Part shown: piece by piece, positions 44,403 through 53,325 of the stretch
How positions within the stretch are numbered: position 1 is the stretch's first letter
Layout of the letters: each line of letters opens with the position of its first letter
NCBI RefSeq assembly: GCF_001693275.1
Contig: NZ_CP016477.1
Location: 3,023,721-3,087,720 of the forward strand
Direction of reading: 5' to 3'
Source of the DNA: Picosynechococcus sp. PCC 7117
GTDB lineage: Bacteria; Cyanobacteriota; Cyanobacteriia; Cyanobacteriales; MRBY01
Length of the DNA stretch: 64,000 nucleotides
Translations under genes and position numbers: made by a program
The notes under the pieces: model-generated
What the model was told of the DNA's origin: nothing
Databases searched by the model: none
Seen by the model: the letters and a program-made list of their open reading frames with translations, nothing else

Positions 44403-45305
44403 ATGTCTAAAAAACATCCTATTGTTGCTGTCACTGGATCCTCCGGAGCCGGGACGACCACCGTAAAACGCGCCTTTGAGCATATTTTCCGTCGTGAGCA
44501 AATCAACCCCGTTGTCATCGAAGGTGATAGCTACCACAAATATAATCGGGTCGAAATGCGCCGCATGATGGCCCAGGCTTCCGCCGCCGGGAAAAACTTC
44601 AGTCACTTTGGCCTTGGGGCGAACGTCCTCGATAAACTCGAAGCCCTCTTCAAAGAATATGGCGAACAGGGCTCCGGACAACAACGCTACTATCTCCACA
44701 GCCCCGAAGAAGCCGAACACCACAACGAAAGACTCGGCGTCAGTTGTCAGCCCGGAGAATTTACGCCCTGGGAAGATATCAAACCCAACAGCGATATGCT
44801 CTTTTATGAAGGGCTCCATGGGGGCGCCGTGGGTAATGGCATCGATGTGGCCCAGTACGTTGACCTGTTGGTGGGGGTTGTGCCCATCGTCAACTTAGAG
44901 TGGATCCAAAAGATTTCCCGGGATAATGCCGAGCGTGGCTACAGTGCCGAAACCATCGTTGATACGATTTTGCGCCGGATGCCCGACTATGTGAACTACA
45001 TCACGCCCCAATTTTCCCGCACCCACATCAATTTCCAACGGGTCGCAACGGTTGATACCTCTAATCCGTTTATTGCGCGGGACATTCCCACCCCCGATGA
45101 GAGCTTTGTGATTGTCCACACCAATCGCTGCTTCTACGAAAGATTTTCCATTGATTTCCCTTACCTGCTCAGTATGATTCCGGGTTCCTTCATGTCCCGC
45201 CATACGACCCTGGTTGTTCCGGGGGGCAAAATGGGCTTTGCCATGGAAATTATTCTGTCGCCCCTCATTGACCAAATGGTCGAAGAAGCCCGGAAAATCC
45301 GTTAG
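44403..45305 (+). CDS. prk: Phosphoribulokinase, class I (proteobacterial) type
   Basis: 300 residues from the ATG at 44403 (MSKKHPIVAV). It phosphorylates ribulose 5-phosphate to RuBP in the Calvin cycle. P-loop GSSGAGTTT (12-20) is followed by residues that coincide with those of Rhodobacter PRK: D42, H45 and R49 in EGDSYHKYNR, E136 in YEGLHGG, and R173-D174 with R178 in ISRDNAERG. Sequence is clearly the ~290-residue class I form, not the plant-like class II enzyme I would expect in cyanobacteria, and the redox cysteine pair near the P-loop is absent. glcD follows on the same strand. Identity is firm; whether a class II prk exists elsewhere cannot be seen. Confidence 0.85.
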   Translation: MSKKHPIVAVTGSSGAGTTTVKRAFEHIFRREQINPVVIEGDSYHKYNRVEMRRMMAQASAAGKNFSHFGLGANVLDKLEALFKEYGEQGSGQQRYYLHSPEEAEHHNERLGVSCQPGEFTPWEDIKPNSDMLFYEGLHGGAVGNGIDVAQYVDLLVGVVPIVNLEWIQKISRDNAERGYSAETIVDTILRRMPDYVNYITPQFSRTHINFQRVATVDTSNPFIARDIPTPDESFVIVHTNRCFYERFSIDFPYLLSMIPGSFMSRHTTLVVPGGKMGFAMEIILSPLIDQMVEEARKIR

Positions 45306-45478
45306 GAGTTGTTCCCAGGTTTCTAAGCTTGAAATTAATCATGGGTTATCCAATCGCCTCTGCCGCTGGTGGAGGCGTTTGCTTAGGGGCCAGCAACCGT
45401 AACAAAATCTGCGGTTTGTGCCGGGGCGACTCAGCCAGGGGATAAGATAGAAACCACTGTGCTTTCCTGAAAATAGCA

Positions 45479-46960
45479 ATGGTTTTTTCGTCAGTATCCG
45501 CAACGCAACAACGAGATTGGCCCTGGATTCGGCGGCGACTGGTGGAAATTGTCGGGCGGGATGGCGTTGTCCGGCGCAAGGAAGAAATTCTTACCTATGA
45601 ATGTGATGGCCTCAGTGCCTACCGTAAACGGCCTGCCCTGGTGGTGCTTCCCAGAACCACTACAGAAATTGCGGCGATCACCAAATTTTGCCACGAGCAA
45701 GAAATCCCCTGGGTGGCGCGGGGGGCTGGGACAGGCTTATCGGGGGGGGCTTTGCCCCTAGAAAATGGCATTTTAATCGTGACCGCGCGGATGCGAGAAA
45801 TCCTGAATGTGGATCTTGAAAATCAGCAGATTACCGTGCAACCAGGCGTGATTAATAATTGGGTTACCCAGGCGGTGAGTGGGGCTGGCTTTTACTATGC
45901 CCCCGACCCTTCGAGTCAAACGGTCTGCTCCATTGGGGGCAATGTGGCGGAAAATTCCGGCGGTGTCCATTGCTTTAAATATGGCGTCACCACGAACCAT
46001 GTACTCCAACTCAAAGTCGTCACCCCCATGGGGGATGTGGTCACCCTTGGCGGCGTTGTGCCAGAAATGCCGGGCTATGACTTGATGGGCGTTTTTGTGG
46101 GGTCAGAAGGGACTCTAGGCATTGCCACGGAAATCACCTTGAAAATTTTGAAGCGACCGGAAGCGGTTTGTGTGCTTCTGGCAGATTATACGTCCATCGA
46201 GGCGGCGGGAAATTCAGTAGCGGCGATCGTCAGTGCGGGGATTATTCCAGCGGGAATGGAGATTATGGACAACTTCAGCATTAATGCGGTGGAAGATATC
46301 GTCAAGCTGAACTGTTACCCCCGTGATGCGGCGGCTATTTTGTTGATCGAAATTGATGGGATGGCGGCGGAGGTCAAGGCAGCAAAGGAACGAATCAAGG
46401 AAATTTGCTTGGCCCAGGGAGCGCGGCACATCACCAGCGCCAATGATCCAGAAACCCGGCTGAAATTGTGGAAAGGGCGTAAATCAGCCTTTGCGGCGGC
46501 GGGTAATATTAGTCCCGATTATTTTGTGCAGGATGGCGTGATTCCCCGGACAAAGTTGGCCGAAGTTCTAACCGAGATTAATGCCATTGGCGATCGCCAC
46601 GGATACAAAATTGCTAATGTTTTTCATGCTGGGGACGGCAACTTACATCCGTTAATTTTGTATAACAGCGCCATTCCAGGGGATCTAGAAGCCGTAGAAA
46701 AAGTCGGTGGCGAAATCCTCAAGCTCTGTGTTGCGAAGGGGGGCAGCATTTCCGGAGAACATGGCATCGGCGCGGACAAAAAAATGTATATGCCGGATAT
46801 GTTCAACGAGGCCGATCTCGAAACCATGGGCTATGTGCGAGAAGCCTTTAATCCAAAGGGATTAGCGAATCCCGGCAAGCTGTTTCCAACCCCCCGCACC
46901 TGTGGCGAATCGGCCAAGATGACCAATGTGGCCGATCTAAAAAATAGCGAGATTTTTTAA
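45479..46960 (+). CDS. glcD: Glycolate dehydrogenase, FAD-linked subunit
   Basis: 493-residue FAD_binding_4/oxidase_C protein oxidising glycolate to glyoxylate in the photorespiratory salvage route. FAD-binding motif VARGAGTGLSGGALP, then PGVINNWV, CSIGGNVAENSGGVHCFKYG, GSEGTLGIATEI, and C-terminal NVFHAGDGNLHPL with GSISGEHGIGADK. Length and order are those of cyanobacterial GlcD. D-lactate dehydrogenase activity is an alternative in this family. The gene follows prk by 173 bp, placing RuBP regeneration next to processing of the RuBP oxygenation product. Confidence 0.9.
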   Translation: MVFSSVSATQQRDWPWIRRRLVEIVGRDGVVRRKEEILTYECDGLSAYRKRPALVVLPRTTTEIAAITKFCHEQEIPWVARGAGTGLSGGALPLENGILIVTARMREILNVDLENQQITVQPGVINNWVTQAVSGAGFYYAPDPSSQTVCSIGGNVAENSGGVHCFKYGVTTNHVLQLKVVTPMGDVVTLGGVVPEMPGYDLMGVFVGSEGTLGIATEITLKILKRPEAVCVLLADYTSIEAAGNSVAAIVSAGIIPAGMEIMDNFSINAVEDIVKLNCYPRDAAAILLIEIDGMAAEVKAAKERIKEICLAQGARHITSANDPETRLKLWKGRKSAFAAAGNISPDYFVQDGVIPRTKLAEVLTEINAIGDRHGYKIANVFHAGDGNLHPLILYNSAIPGDLEAVEKVGGEILKLCVAKGGSISGEHGIGADKKMYMPDMFNEADLETMGYVREAFNPKGLANPGKLFPTPRTCGESAKMTNVADLKNSEIF

Positions 46961-47023
46961 TGGGTCAGCCTAGGTTCGCTGCCCACAAAATTGCTGGAGG
47001 ATGATTAATTTGCTTCCATAGCC

Positions 47024-48136
47024 CTAGCGGGGCAAGACAAACCCCTTGCGCGCCAGTTGACTCCGCAGCGCTTGGATCATCACGTAGTCTAGGGTATCTT
47101 TGGCGTCTTCATCGGTGGGCAAACTGCTGAGATAAGCTTCCCGTTGGGCCGTCAGGTCACGAATTTGGGCCTGAATTTGTTCGCGTTCTGCTTGGGTATT
47201 AGCGATGTAGGCTTCTTGTTCTGCCAGACTAAGACCCTGCAATTCCTCTGGGAGGGCAGTTTCTGCGAGGGTTTCAAGGCTTACTTCTGCTTCGGCGATC
47301 GCATCGACAAGATCCCAAGAACTGTTGCGGTAGTAGGCAGAGCTTTTCGAGATTCCCCGCGTCACAATGGCGGCCCCAGCATTCGCATCCTGTACCAATT
47401 GTCGCTCTAAGCCCTGCTCACCTAGACTGCCGTAGGGCAGATAAGTTTGGTTTAGTTCATCATTCAGGCGACGAATTTCAGCGTCATAAGGAGAGGGTTG
47501 AATCACCACAGCGCGATTTTGGTCGATATTAAAATTGGCCCCATCCCCCAACTCGGCTCCAGCAGCCCACAGATCCCGCTCGCGACTTTCGGCATTGCCG
47601 CAGTAGATTGTATTGACCAGAACATCTTGATTTTTGGCGAGATTCACCGCCTCGGCCCAGTTCACACTCCCCTGATCAAAGGGTTCATTCCCCGCAATAA
47701 AAATTGTCCGGAAGTCTTCGGGGTCGCTATCCCAATTGAGTTGGTTAATGGCATCTTGGATCACCCAGCCGCTATATTCCTGGCCGCCATTGGTGCGGAT
47801 CGTAAATAATGCCTCTGAAACCCCGTCCAGTTCCGCTGTGAAATCTGTCAGTTGACGGTTAAAGCCTTCGTCGGGGGGTAAAGAATCATTGCCATAGTGG
47901 TATAGGGCCACCTCTAGGTCGGGGATTTCGCCATCTTTGCGCACATCTGTTAGGGCATTGACCACCGTCCACAACTGGCGGCGGGTCTGGTCAATGAGGC
48001 CATCCATACTATTGCTAGAATCCAGCAAAATCGCAATTTGGATCGTGGGTTTTTCTGCCGCCCAAACTCCCCCGGTGATCATAGTTAGGCTAGTGGCGAT
48101 CGCCCCTACCGATAACGTTCGTTTGAATTGAAACAT
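47024..48136 (-). CDS. Exported vWA-domain protein
   Basis: 370 residues from ATG 48136, chosen because GGGGAG lies nine bases upstream; the frame stays open to 48220. A signal sequence (LSVGAIATSLTMITGGVWA|AE) precedes a von Willebrand A domain with MIDAS motif DSSNSMDG, and a C-terminal coiled coil (QEAYIANTQAEREQIQ). It probably binds a partner or metal in the periplasm. It converges with glcD (63 bp between ends). No functional partner is adjacent. Confidence 0.8.
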   Translation of the reverse strand: MFQFKRTLSVGAIATSLTMITGGVWAAEKPTIQIAILLDSSNSMDGLIDQTRRQLWTVVNALTDVRKDGEIPDLEVALYHYGNDSLPPDEGFNRQLTDFTAELDGVSEALFTIRTNGGQEYSGWVIQDAINQLNWDSDPEDFRTIFIAGNEPFDQGSVNWAEAVNLAKNQDVLVNTIYCGNAESRERDLWAAGAELGDGANFNIDQNRAVVIQPSPYDAEIRRLNDELNQTYLPYGSLGEQGLERQLVQDANAGAAIVTRGISKSSAYYRNSSWDLVDAIAEAEVSLETLAETALPEELQGLSLAEQEAYIANTQAEREQIQAQIRDLTAQREAYLSSLPTDEDAKDTLDYVMIQALRSQLARKGFVLPR

Positions 48137-48316
48137 CTTTACCATCTCCCCTTGAGTGTTATGGAAAACGTTTATTCTTCCCTGACGTAAAAATCCCTCC
48201 TTTTGTTCAATGTCACTCACTAATGGGAGCGAACCGTAATTGTGTCAGTATTTAACCTCTCCTCCTTGGCTTTTTTCCTTGGGCAATATCAATTTAGCTA
48301 AAAACCTTGGACTTTT

Positions 48317-48363
48317 GAGAGACCCCCCTCTAACTCCCCTCCAGGGAGAATGGTTTAGGGGAT
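48317..48363. repeat. Dispersed repeat, copy near the DUF433 gene
   Basis: Contains CCCCCCTCTAACTCCCCT followed by CAGGGAGAATGG and TTAGGGG, sharing CCCTCTAACTCCCCT with 49031-49112 and similar sequence at 53150-53325. It lies just before the toxin-antitoxin pair. Confidence 0.6.
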
Positions 48364-48376
48364 TGGTAAAATAACA

Positions 48377-48658
48377 ATGGATAAGTCCTATCGCCCCCGT
48401 CGAGTCAGGTCACAAATGCTACAGGCACTTAATCGAATTACTTTTGATCCAAATATCATGAGCGGTAAAGCTTGCATCCGGGGAATGCGCATACCGGTTT
48501 CCCTGATTCTAAACCTGTTAGCAAATGGCAAAAGTTCAGCCGAGATTATTGATGATTATCCTTACCTAGAACCAGAAGATATTCAGCAGGCGATGCTCTA
48601 TGCGGCCTGGCTAAGTGAGGACAAAATTATTCCTCTGGGGCAACCCAAGGCCTCATGA
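48377..48658 (+). CDS. DUF433 antitoxin-like protein
   Basis: 93 residues of the DUF433 family: ITFDPNIMSGKACIRGMRIPVSLI, LANGKSSAEIIDDYPYLEPEDI and QAMLYAAW. Such winged-helix proteins are partners of PIN-like toxins. It overlaps the next gene by 4 bp (ATGA), which indicates translational coupling. The DNA-binding half should autoregulate the pair. Confidence 0.85.
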   Translation: MDKSYRPRRVRSQMLQALNRITFDPNIMSGKACIRGMRIPVSLILNLLANGKSSAEIIDDYPYLEPEDIQQAMLYAAWLSEDKIIPLGQPKAS

Positions 48659-49017
48659 AATTTTTGGCAGACATGGGAATTTCGCCCAAGACAGTGCGCT
48701 GGCTACGCAACCAAGGCCATGATGCCATTCATCTCCTAGAGCAAGGTTTAGAAAAGCTTACCGATGCACAAATTTTAGAAAAAGCCCGTCAGGAAAATCG
48801 CATTATCTTGACCGTTGATCTCGACTTTGGGACTTTATTAGCACTGTCAAAGGCGAAGCTGCCGAGTGTCGTCATTTTTCGCTTAGGGAACGCCAGCCGT
48901 GAGGTCATTGAAGACCGTTTAGCATTCGTTTTAGAACAATGTTCCACAGAATTGCGACAAGGAGTTGCCATATCGGTTGATGATGAAAAAGTTCGGCTTC
49001 GTTCTTTACCCATGTAG
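48655..49017 (+). CDS. DUF5615 PIN-like toxin component
   Basis: 120 residues resembling DUF5615/Mut7-C-type PIN-fold proteins: N-terminal MKFLADMGISPKTVRWLRNQGHDA, the acidic VDLDFG and the C-terminal SVDDEKVRLR. The conserved aspartates at positions 6, ~58 and ~60 could form a nuclease metal site. It is coupled to the DUF433 gene. The pair is flanked on both sides by dispersed repeats. Confidence 0.82.
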   Translation: MKFLADMGISPKTVRWLRNQGHDAIHLLEQGLEKLTDAQILEKARQENRIILTVDLDFGTLLALSKAKLPSVVIFRLGNASREVIEDRLAFVLEQCSTELRQGVAISVDDEKVRLRSLPM

Positions 49018-49030
49018 ACCGCTCTAGAGG

Positions 49031-49112
49031 CACCCCTCTAACTCCCCTATGAGGAGAGAATACCCTCCGGCCTTCCGGCCACCTCCCTCTAGGGAGGATA
49101 GTTCGGAGAGGG
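49031..49112. repeat. Dispersed repeat, copy after the toxin gene
   Basis: CACCCCTCTAACTCCCCT, then GAGAGAATACCCTCCGG, the palindrome GGCCTTCCGGCC-like stem, CACCTCCC and TAGGGAGGAT. The middle and end match the copy at 53248-53320 nearly base for base (GAGAGAACACCCTCCGG there). Confidence 0.75.
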
Positions 49113-49165
49113 AATAAAGGCGATAGACTGAAAGCTGTATTTAATCATGAGATCAGCCCGTCCCT

Positions 49166-51577
49166 ATGAGTCTGTTTGCGGAACCCCCTGTCATCCCCGA
49201 TTGTGCCTGGAAACGTCCCCTTGGTTTGGGATGGGATCACCCCTACACCGTCCGCTATGGCAGTAATTTAGACGATGGCCCCTGGCATGGGATGCCCCTC
49301 GGTGGGTTTGGGGCGGGCTGCATCGGGCGATCGCCCCGGGGAGATTTTAATCTGTGGCATTTAGATGCGGGGGAACACACCTTTCGCAATGCTGGTGCTT
49401 GTCAATTTAGTGTCTTTGAACAGCCGGAGGGAGAAGTAGCCCAAGCCTACGCCATGAGTACCGTCGCCCCTGAGGATGGCACCTTGGGCAGTTGGCAATG
49501 GTATCCCGCCGAAAAAGGCACCTATGCCGCCTTATACCCGCGCAGTTGGTACGAATATCAAGGGGTTTTCGCCGCAGAGCTGACTTGTGAGCAGTTTTCG
49601 CCGATTATTGCCCAGAATTACCAAGAAACCAGTTATCCCGTCGCTGTTTTTGAATGGACGGCCCACAATCCCACCGATAAGCCGATCACCGTCAGTATTA
49701 TGATGACTTGGCAAAACATGGTGGGGTGGTTTACCAAAGCCCAAAAAACGCCGGAGGTGGTGCTGCGGGATGACGGCTCCCCGGTGTACGAATACCAATC
49801 CCGTTGGGGCGATAGCACTGGCAATTTAAACCAATGGGTGCAAGACCGCTACCGGGTCGGCTGCCTGCTGAATCGGGTGCGGCCCCATGCGGATCTCAGC
49901 GAAGGGGAAGGCCAACTGTGTTTTGCGACGGTGACGAATCCAACCCTGGAAGTCTTTTATCACAACCGTTGGAACCCGGTGGGGGATGGCCGCGATGTGT
50001 GGGATTATTTTGCCGGGAATGGCTCCCTGCCAGACATTGAAGATGAAACACCGGCTGCGCCTGGGGAACAAATTGCCGGGGCGATCGCCGTACGCTTTAC
50101 CCTCCGACCCGGCAAAACGAAGAAAATCCCCTTCTTTCTCGCCTGGGATTTGCCTGTGATGGAATTTGCGCCGGATATCACCTATTTCCGCCGCTACACA
50201 GACTTTTTTGGCCGGAGTGGGAATAATGTCTGGACGATGATCCGCACGGCGATGAAACATAGCGATCTCTGGAAAGAACGGATCGCGGCCTGGCAACAAC
50301 CGATCCTGGGGCGGGATGACCTGCCGGATTGGTTAAAGATGGCCTTATTTAATGAGCTGTACCTCTTAACCCAGGGGGGCAGCCTCTGGACGGCGGCCAC
50401 GGAAAATGATCCCGTCGGTCAGTTTGGGGTTTTAGAATGCCTCGACTATTGCTGGTACGAAAGCCTCGATGTGCGGATGTATGGTTCTTTTGGTTTGACG
50501 ATGCTCTGGCCGCGACTGGATAAAGCGGTGCTAGAAGCCTTTGCCCGGGCGATTCCCACCAGTGACGATACCCAACGGATGATCGGCTACAACAAGACCA
50601 TGGCCACCCGCAAAGTCGCTGGGGCAACGCCCCATGATCTGGGGGCACCGAACGAACATCCTTGGGAAGCCACCAATTACACCGCTTACCAGGATTGCAA
50701 CCTCTGGAAAGATTTGGGGTCAGATTTTGTCCTGCAAGTGTACCGGGATTTTGTGATGACCGGGGCCGAGGACACGGAATTTCTCTGGAGCTGTTGGGGA
50801 AGTGTCGTCACAGCCCTTGATTACCTGAAGATCTTTGATCTAGACGGCGATGGCATTCCCGAAAATGGGGGCGCACCGGATCAAACCTTTGATGACTGGA
50901 AGCTTAAGGGCATCAGTGCCTACTGTGGGGGGCTGTGGATCGCGGCCCTCGAAGCGGCGATCGCCATGGCAAAAATCCTCCAACAAAGTCCCAGTCACTT
51001 TGAAGAACACCAAAATCAAGTCTCCGCAGCAGAATTTGAGCAGGCGATCGCCACCTACCACACCTGGCTCGACCAGGCCCGGCCCCTCTACCAGGACACC
51101 CTCTGGAACGGCAGCTACTACACCCTAGATACGGGGAGTAATTCCCGCGTGGTGATGGCCGATCAACTGTGCGGTCAATACTATGCCCAACTGCTCAATC
51201 TCCCCGATGTGAACCCCGGCGATCGCACTGCCACAACCCTAGCTACCATTTACACTGCTTGTTTTGAAAAATTCCATGGCGGTCAATTTGGTGCGGCCAA
51301 TGGCCTCAACCCCGACGGCACCCCCGAAAAAGAAAATGACACCCATCCCCTCGAAGTGTGGACAGGGATTAACTTTGGCATTGCCGCCCTAATGATTCGT
51401 AATGGGATGCAAACCGAAGCCCTGCGGATGGTGGAAGCCGTAGTGAAACAAGTTTATGACAATGGGTTACAGTTCCGCACCCCCGAAGCGATTACGGCCA
51501 ATGGTACCTTCCGCGCCTGTCACTACCTGCGGGCCATGGGGATCTGGGCGATCTACGATGCCCTAGGGGCAATCTAA
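49166..51577 (+). CDS. GH116 beta-glucosidase (GBA2-like)
   Basis: 803 residues, matching family GH116 (bile-acid beta-glucosidase/non-lysosomal glucosylceramidase) in full. The N-terminal beta domain starts with MPLGGFGAGCIGRSPRGDF. The (alpha/alpha)6 barrel holds nucleophile E397 in LFNELYLLTQGGSLW and acid/base D572 in NGGAPDQTFDDW, with YESLDVRMYGSF and calcium-loop-like DLDGDGIPENGG. No signal peptide is visible, so it acts inside the cell on a beta-glucoside or glucolipid. The cyanobacterial substrate is unknown to me. It stands alone on the plus strand. Confidence 0.9.
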   Translation: MSLFAEPPVIPDCAWKRPLGLGWDHPYTVRYGSNLDDGPWHGMPLGGFGAGCIGRSPRGDFNLWHLDAGEHTFRNAGACQFSVFEQPEGEVAQAYAMSTVAPEDGTLGSWQWYPAEKGTYAALYPRSWYEYQGVFAAELTCEQFSPIIAQNYQETSYPVAVFEWTAHNPTDKPITVSIMMTWQNMVGWFTKAQKTPEVVLRDDGSPVYEYQSRWGDSTGNLNQWVQDRYRVGCLLNRVRPHADLSEGEGQLCFATVTNPTLEVFYHNRWNPVGDGRDVWDYFAGNGSLPDIEDETPAAPGEQIAGAIAVRFTLRPGKTKKIPFFLAWDLPVMEFAPDITYFRRYTDFFGRSGNNVWTMIRTAMKHSDLWKERIAAWQQPILGRDDLPDWLKMALFNELYLLTQGGSLWTAATENDPVGQFGVLECLDYCWYESLDVRMYGSFGLTMLWPRLDKAVLEAFARAIPTSDDTQRMIGYNKTMATRKVAGATPHDLGAPNEHPWEATNYTAYQDCNLWKDLGSDFVLQVYRDFVMTGAEDTEFLWSCWGSVVTALDYLKIFDLDGDGIPENGGAPDQTFDDWKLKGISAYCGGLWIAALEAAIAMAKILQQSPSHFEEHQNQVSAAEFEQAIATYHTWLDQARPLYQDTLWNGSYYTLDTGSNSRVVMADQLCGQYYAQLLNLPDVNPGDRTATTLATIYTACFEKFHGGQFGAANGLNPDGTPEKENDTHPLEVWTGINFGIAALMIRNGMQTEALRMVEAVVKQVYDNGLQFRTPEAITANGTFRACHYLRAMGIWAIYDALGAI

Positions 51578-51727
51578 CGCCTCAACTAGGGGCAAAAGGG
51601 AAGATCCTCACCAAATTTGTCACCGTCCCCTGCTAGTTTTTACGAGCCAACAGGACAAAATAGAAATAGCGGGCAAAATTAGACTGCGATATTTTCCTCC
51701 CCCAGCCCGTGGAACTCCAGGCTGCTG

Positions 51728-53149
51728 ATGAAACGTTTTCCCTTTTCCCAAGCCCTGATTTATCTTGGTGCTGCCTCGGTCTGTACCCTAGGGATTGCTG
51801 TGATCTTTGGTTGGTATTTGCGCCTGCCAGAAATCATTCAGCTTCATCCTAGTTTTGTGCCGATGCAATTTAATACGGCCCTGGGGTTTGTGTTGGTGGG
51901 GCTGGCTATGTTTGCCTTGGGGCCGATGAAAAGAGTGGCGATCGCCCTAGCGATCCTCATCGGCCTCTTGGGGGGATTGACCCTAGCTGAATATATCTTT
52001 GGCCTAAACCTCCCCCTGGATGAACTTTTCATGCGCCATTACATTGTTGTGGCGACCTCCCATCCAGGACGCATGGCCCCAAATACCGCCCTCTGTTTTT
52101 TCCTGACCAGCATTGCATTGTTCTTGATTACGCAGCCGCAACAAAAAAGAAATTTGCTGGGGGGAAGTTTTTTGGGGGCGTCGGTGATGGGATTGGGGAC
52201 GGTGGCTTGTTTGGGCTATCTTGCGAATATTGAGACGACCTACGGTTGGGGAAAGCTGACGCAAATGGCGGTTCATACCTCCAGTGGTTTTATCGTGGTG
52301 GGTCTGATCGTCATTCTCCAGGCGCGGCAGTTGAGTTTACAAATTCACCGTCGGGTATCAAATTTTTTCTTTCCTCTGGCATTGTTATGGCTGGGATTAA
52401 CCTTGACGATCGCCCTGTGGCAAGCTTTTTTTTCCCATAGACTGCTGCTTGATGAGGAGACGACCCAGAGCTTATTTGAGCACCCGGTGGCCTGGGGAAT
52501 CCTGATTTTAGGCAGTTCTTTGTCTTTGGTATTGGCGATCGCCGTGTGGTTTGCGATCCGTTTGCAGGCCCAGGTCGAAGCGTTAAAACAGGCCCAGCAG
52601 AAAATTTTGATGTTAAATCAGGAACTTGAGGAACTTTCCCACTTGGATGGGCTGACGGGCATTGCTAACCGCCGCATGTTTGACCTCACCCTAACAAAGG
52701 AGTGGCAGCGGGCGGTGCGATATCAGTACCCCTTGGCCCTAATGATGATCGACATTGATTTTTTTAAAAACTACAACGATCACTATGGGCACCAAAAAGG
52801 GGATAAATGTATTCAACAGGTTTCCTCTTGGGTAAATTTGATGGCCCGTCGCCCAACAGACTTGGCGGCCCGCTATGGAGGGGAAGAATTTGTGCTGCTA
52901 TTGACCAATGTCGATTTTGCGAGCGCGAAAAACATTGCCCAGGAACTGATCAAGGCGATCGCCAAGGCCAAGATTCCCCACCCAAAGTCACCGATCAGTG
53001 AATTTATTACGATCAGCATCGGTCTCCATGTGGCCCAACCCCAACCCCAGGCGGATATGGGGCACTTCATTTTTCAGGCCGACAAAGCTTTATATCAAGC
53101 AAAACATGAAGGGCGCGATCGCATTGTGACATCGAGGGTTTCGGGGTAG
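51728..53149 (+). CDS. Membrane diguanylate cyclase
   Basis: 473 residues. About eight TM segments (1-280) form a MASE-like sensory region without a known ligand motif. A short coiled coil leads to a GGDEF domain: HLDGLTGIANRRMFD, metal-binding DIDFFKNYND, active site GGEEF (384-388) and inhibitory I-site RPTD (375-378) five residues before it. It should make c-di-GMP under product inhibition. The EAL-type counterpart is 4.5 kb downstream. Confidence 0.9.
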   Translation: MKRFPFSQALIYLGAASVCTLGIAVIFGWYLRLPEIIQLHPSFVPMQFNTALGFVLVGLAMFALGPMKRVAIALAILIGLLGGLTLAEYIFGLNLPLDELFMRHYIVVATSHPGRMAPNTALCFFLTSIALFLITQPQQKRNLLGGSFLGASVMGLGTVACLGYLANIETTYGWGKLTQMAVHTSSGFIVVGLIVILQARQLSLQIHRRVSNFFFPLALLWLGLTLTIALWQAFFSHRLLLDEETTQSLFEHPVAWGILILGSSLSLVLAIAVWFAIRLQAQVEALKQAQQKILMLNQELEELSHLDGLTGIANRRMFDLTLTKEWQRAVRYQYPLALMMIDIDFFKNYNDHYGHQKGDKCIQQVSSWVNLMARRPTDLAARYGGEEFVLLLTNVDFASAKNIAQELIKAIAKAKIPHPKSPISEFITISIGLHVAQPQPQADMGHFIFQADKALYQAKHEGRDRIVTSRVSG

Positions 53150-53325
53150 AACATCACCCCTCTATGGGAGAAATTCATGGGGCTTGCTAGCTCACCGGCC
53201 AACTGTTCCCCTCTTGAGAGGGGTTAGGGGAGTGTTAGCTCCAGGGCCACCCCTCTAGCTCCCCTCTAGGGGAGAGAGAACACCCTCCGGCCTAGCGGCC
53301 ACCTTCCCCAGGGAAGGATCTATTT
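53150..53325. repeat. Dispersed repeat cluster after the diguanylate cyclase gene
   Basis: Several related pieces in tandem: CACCCCTCTATGGGAG, a perfect hairpin CCCCTCTTGAGAGGGG (53208-53223), and a full copy of the 49031-49112 type (53248-53320) with CCCTCCGGCC and TTCCCCAGGGAAGG. It lies between convergent genes and may double as a terminator. Confidence 0.75.
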
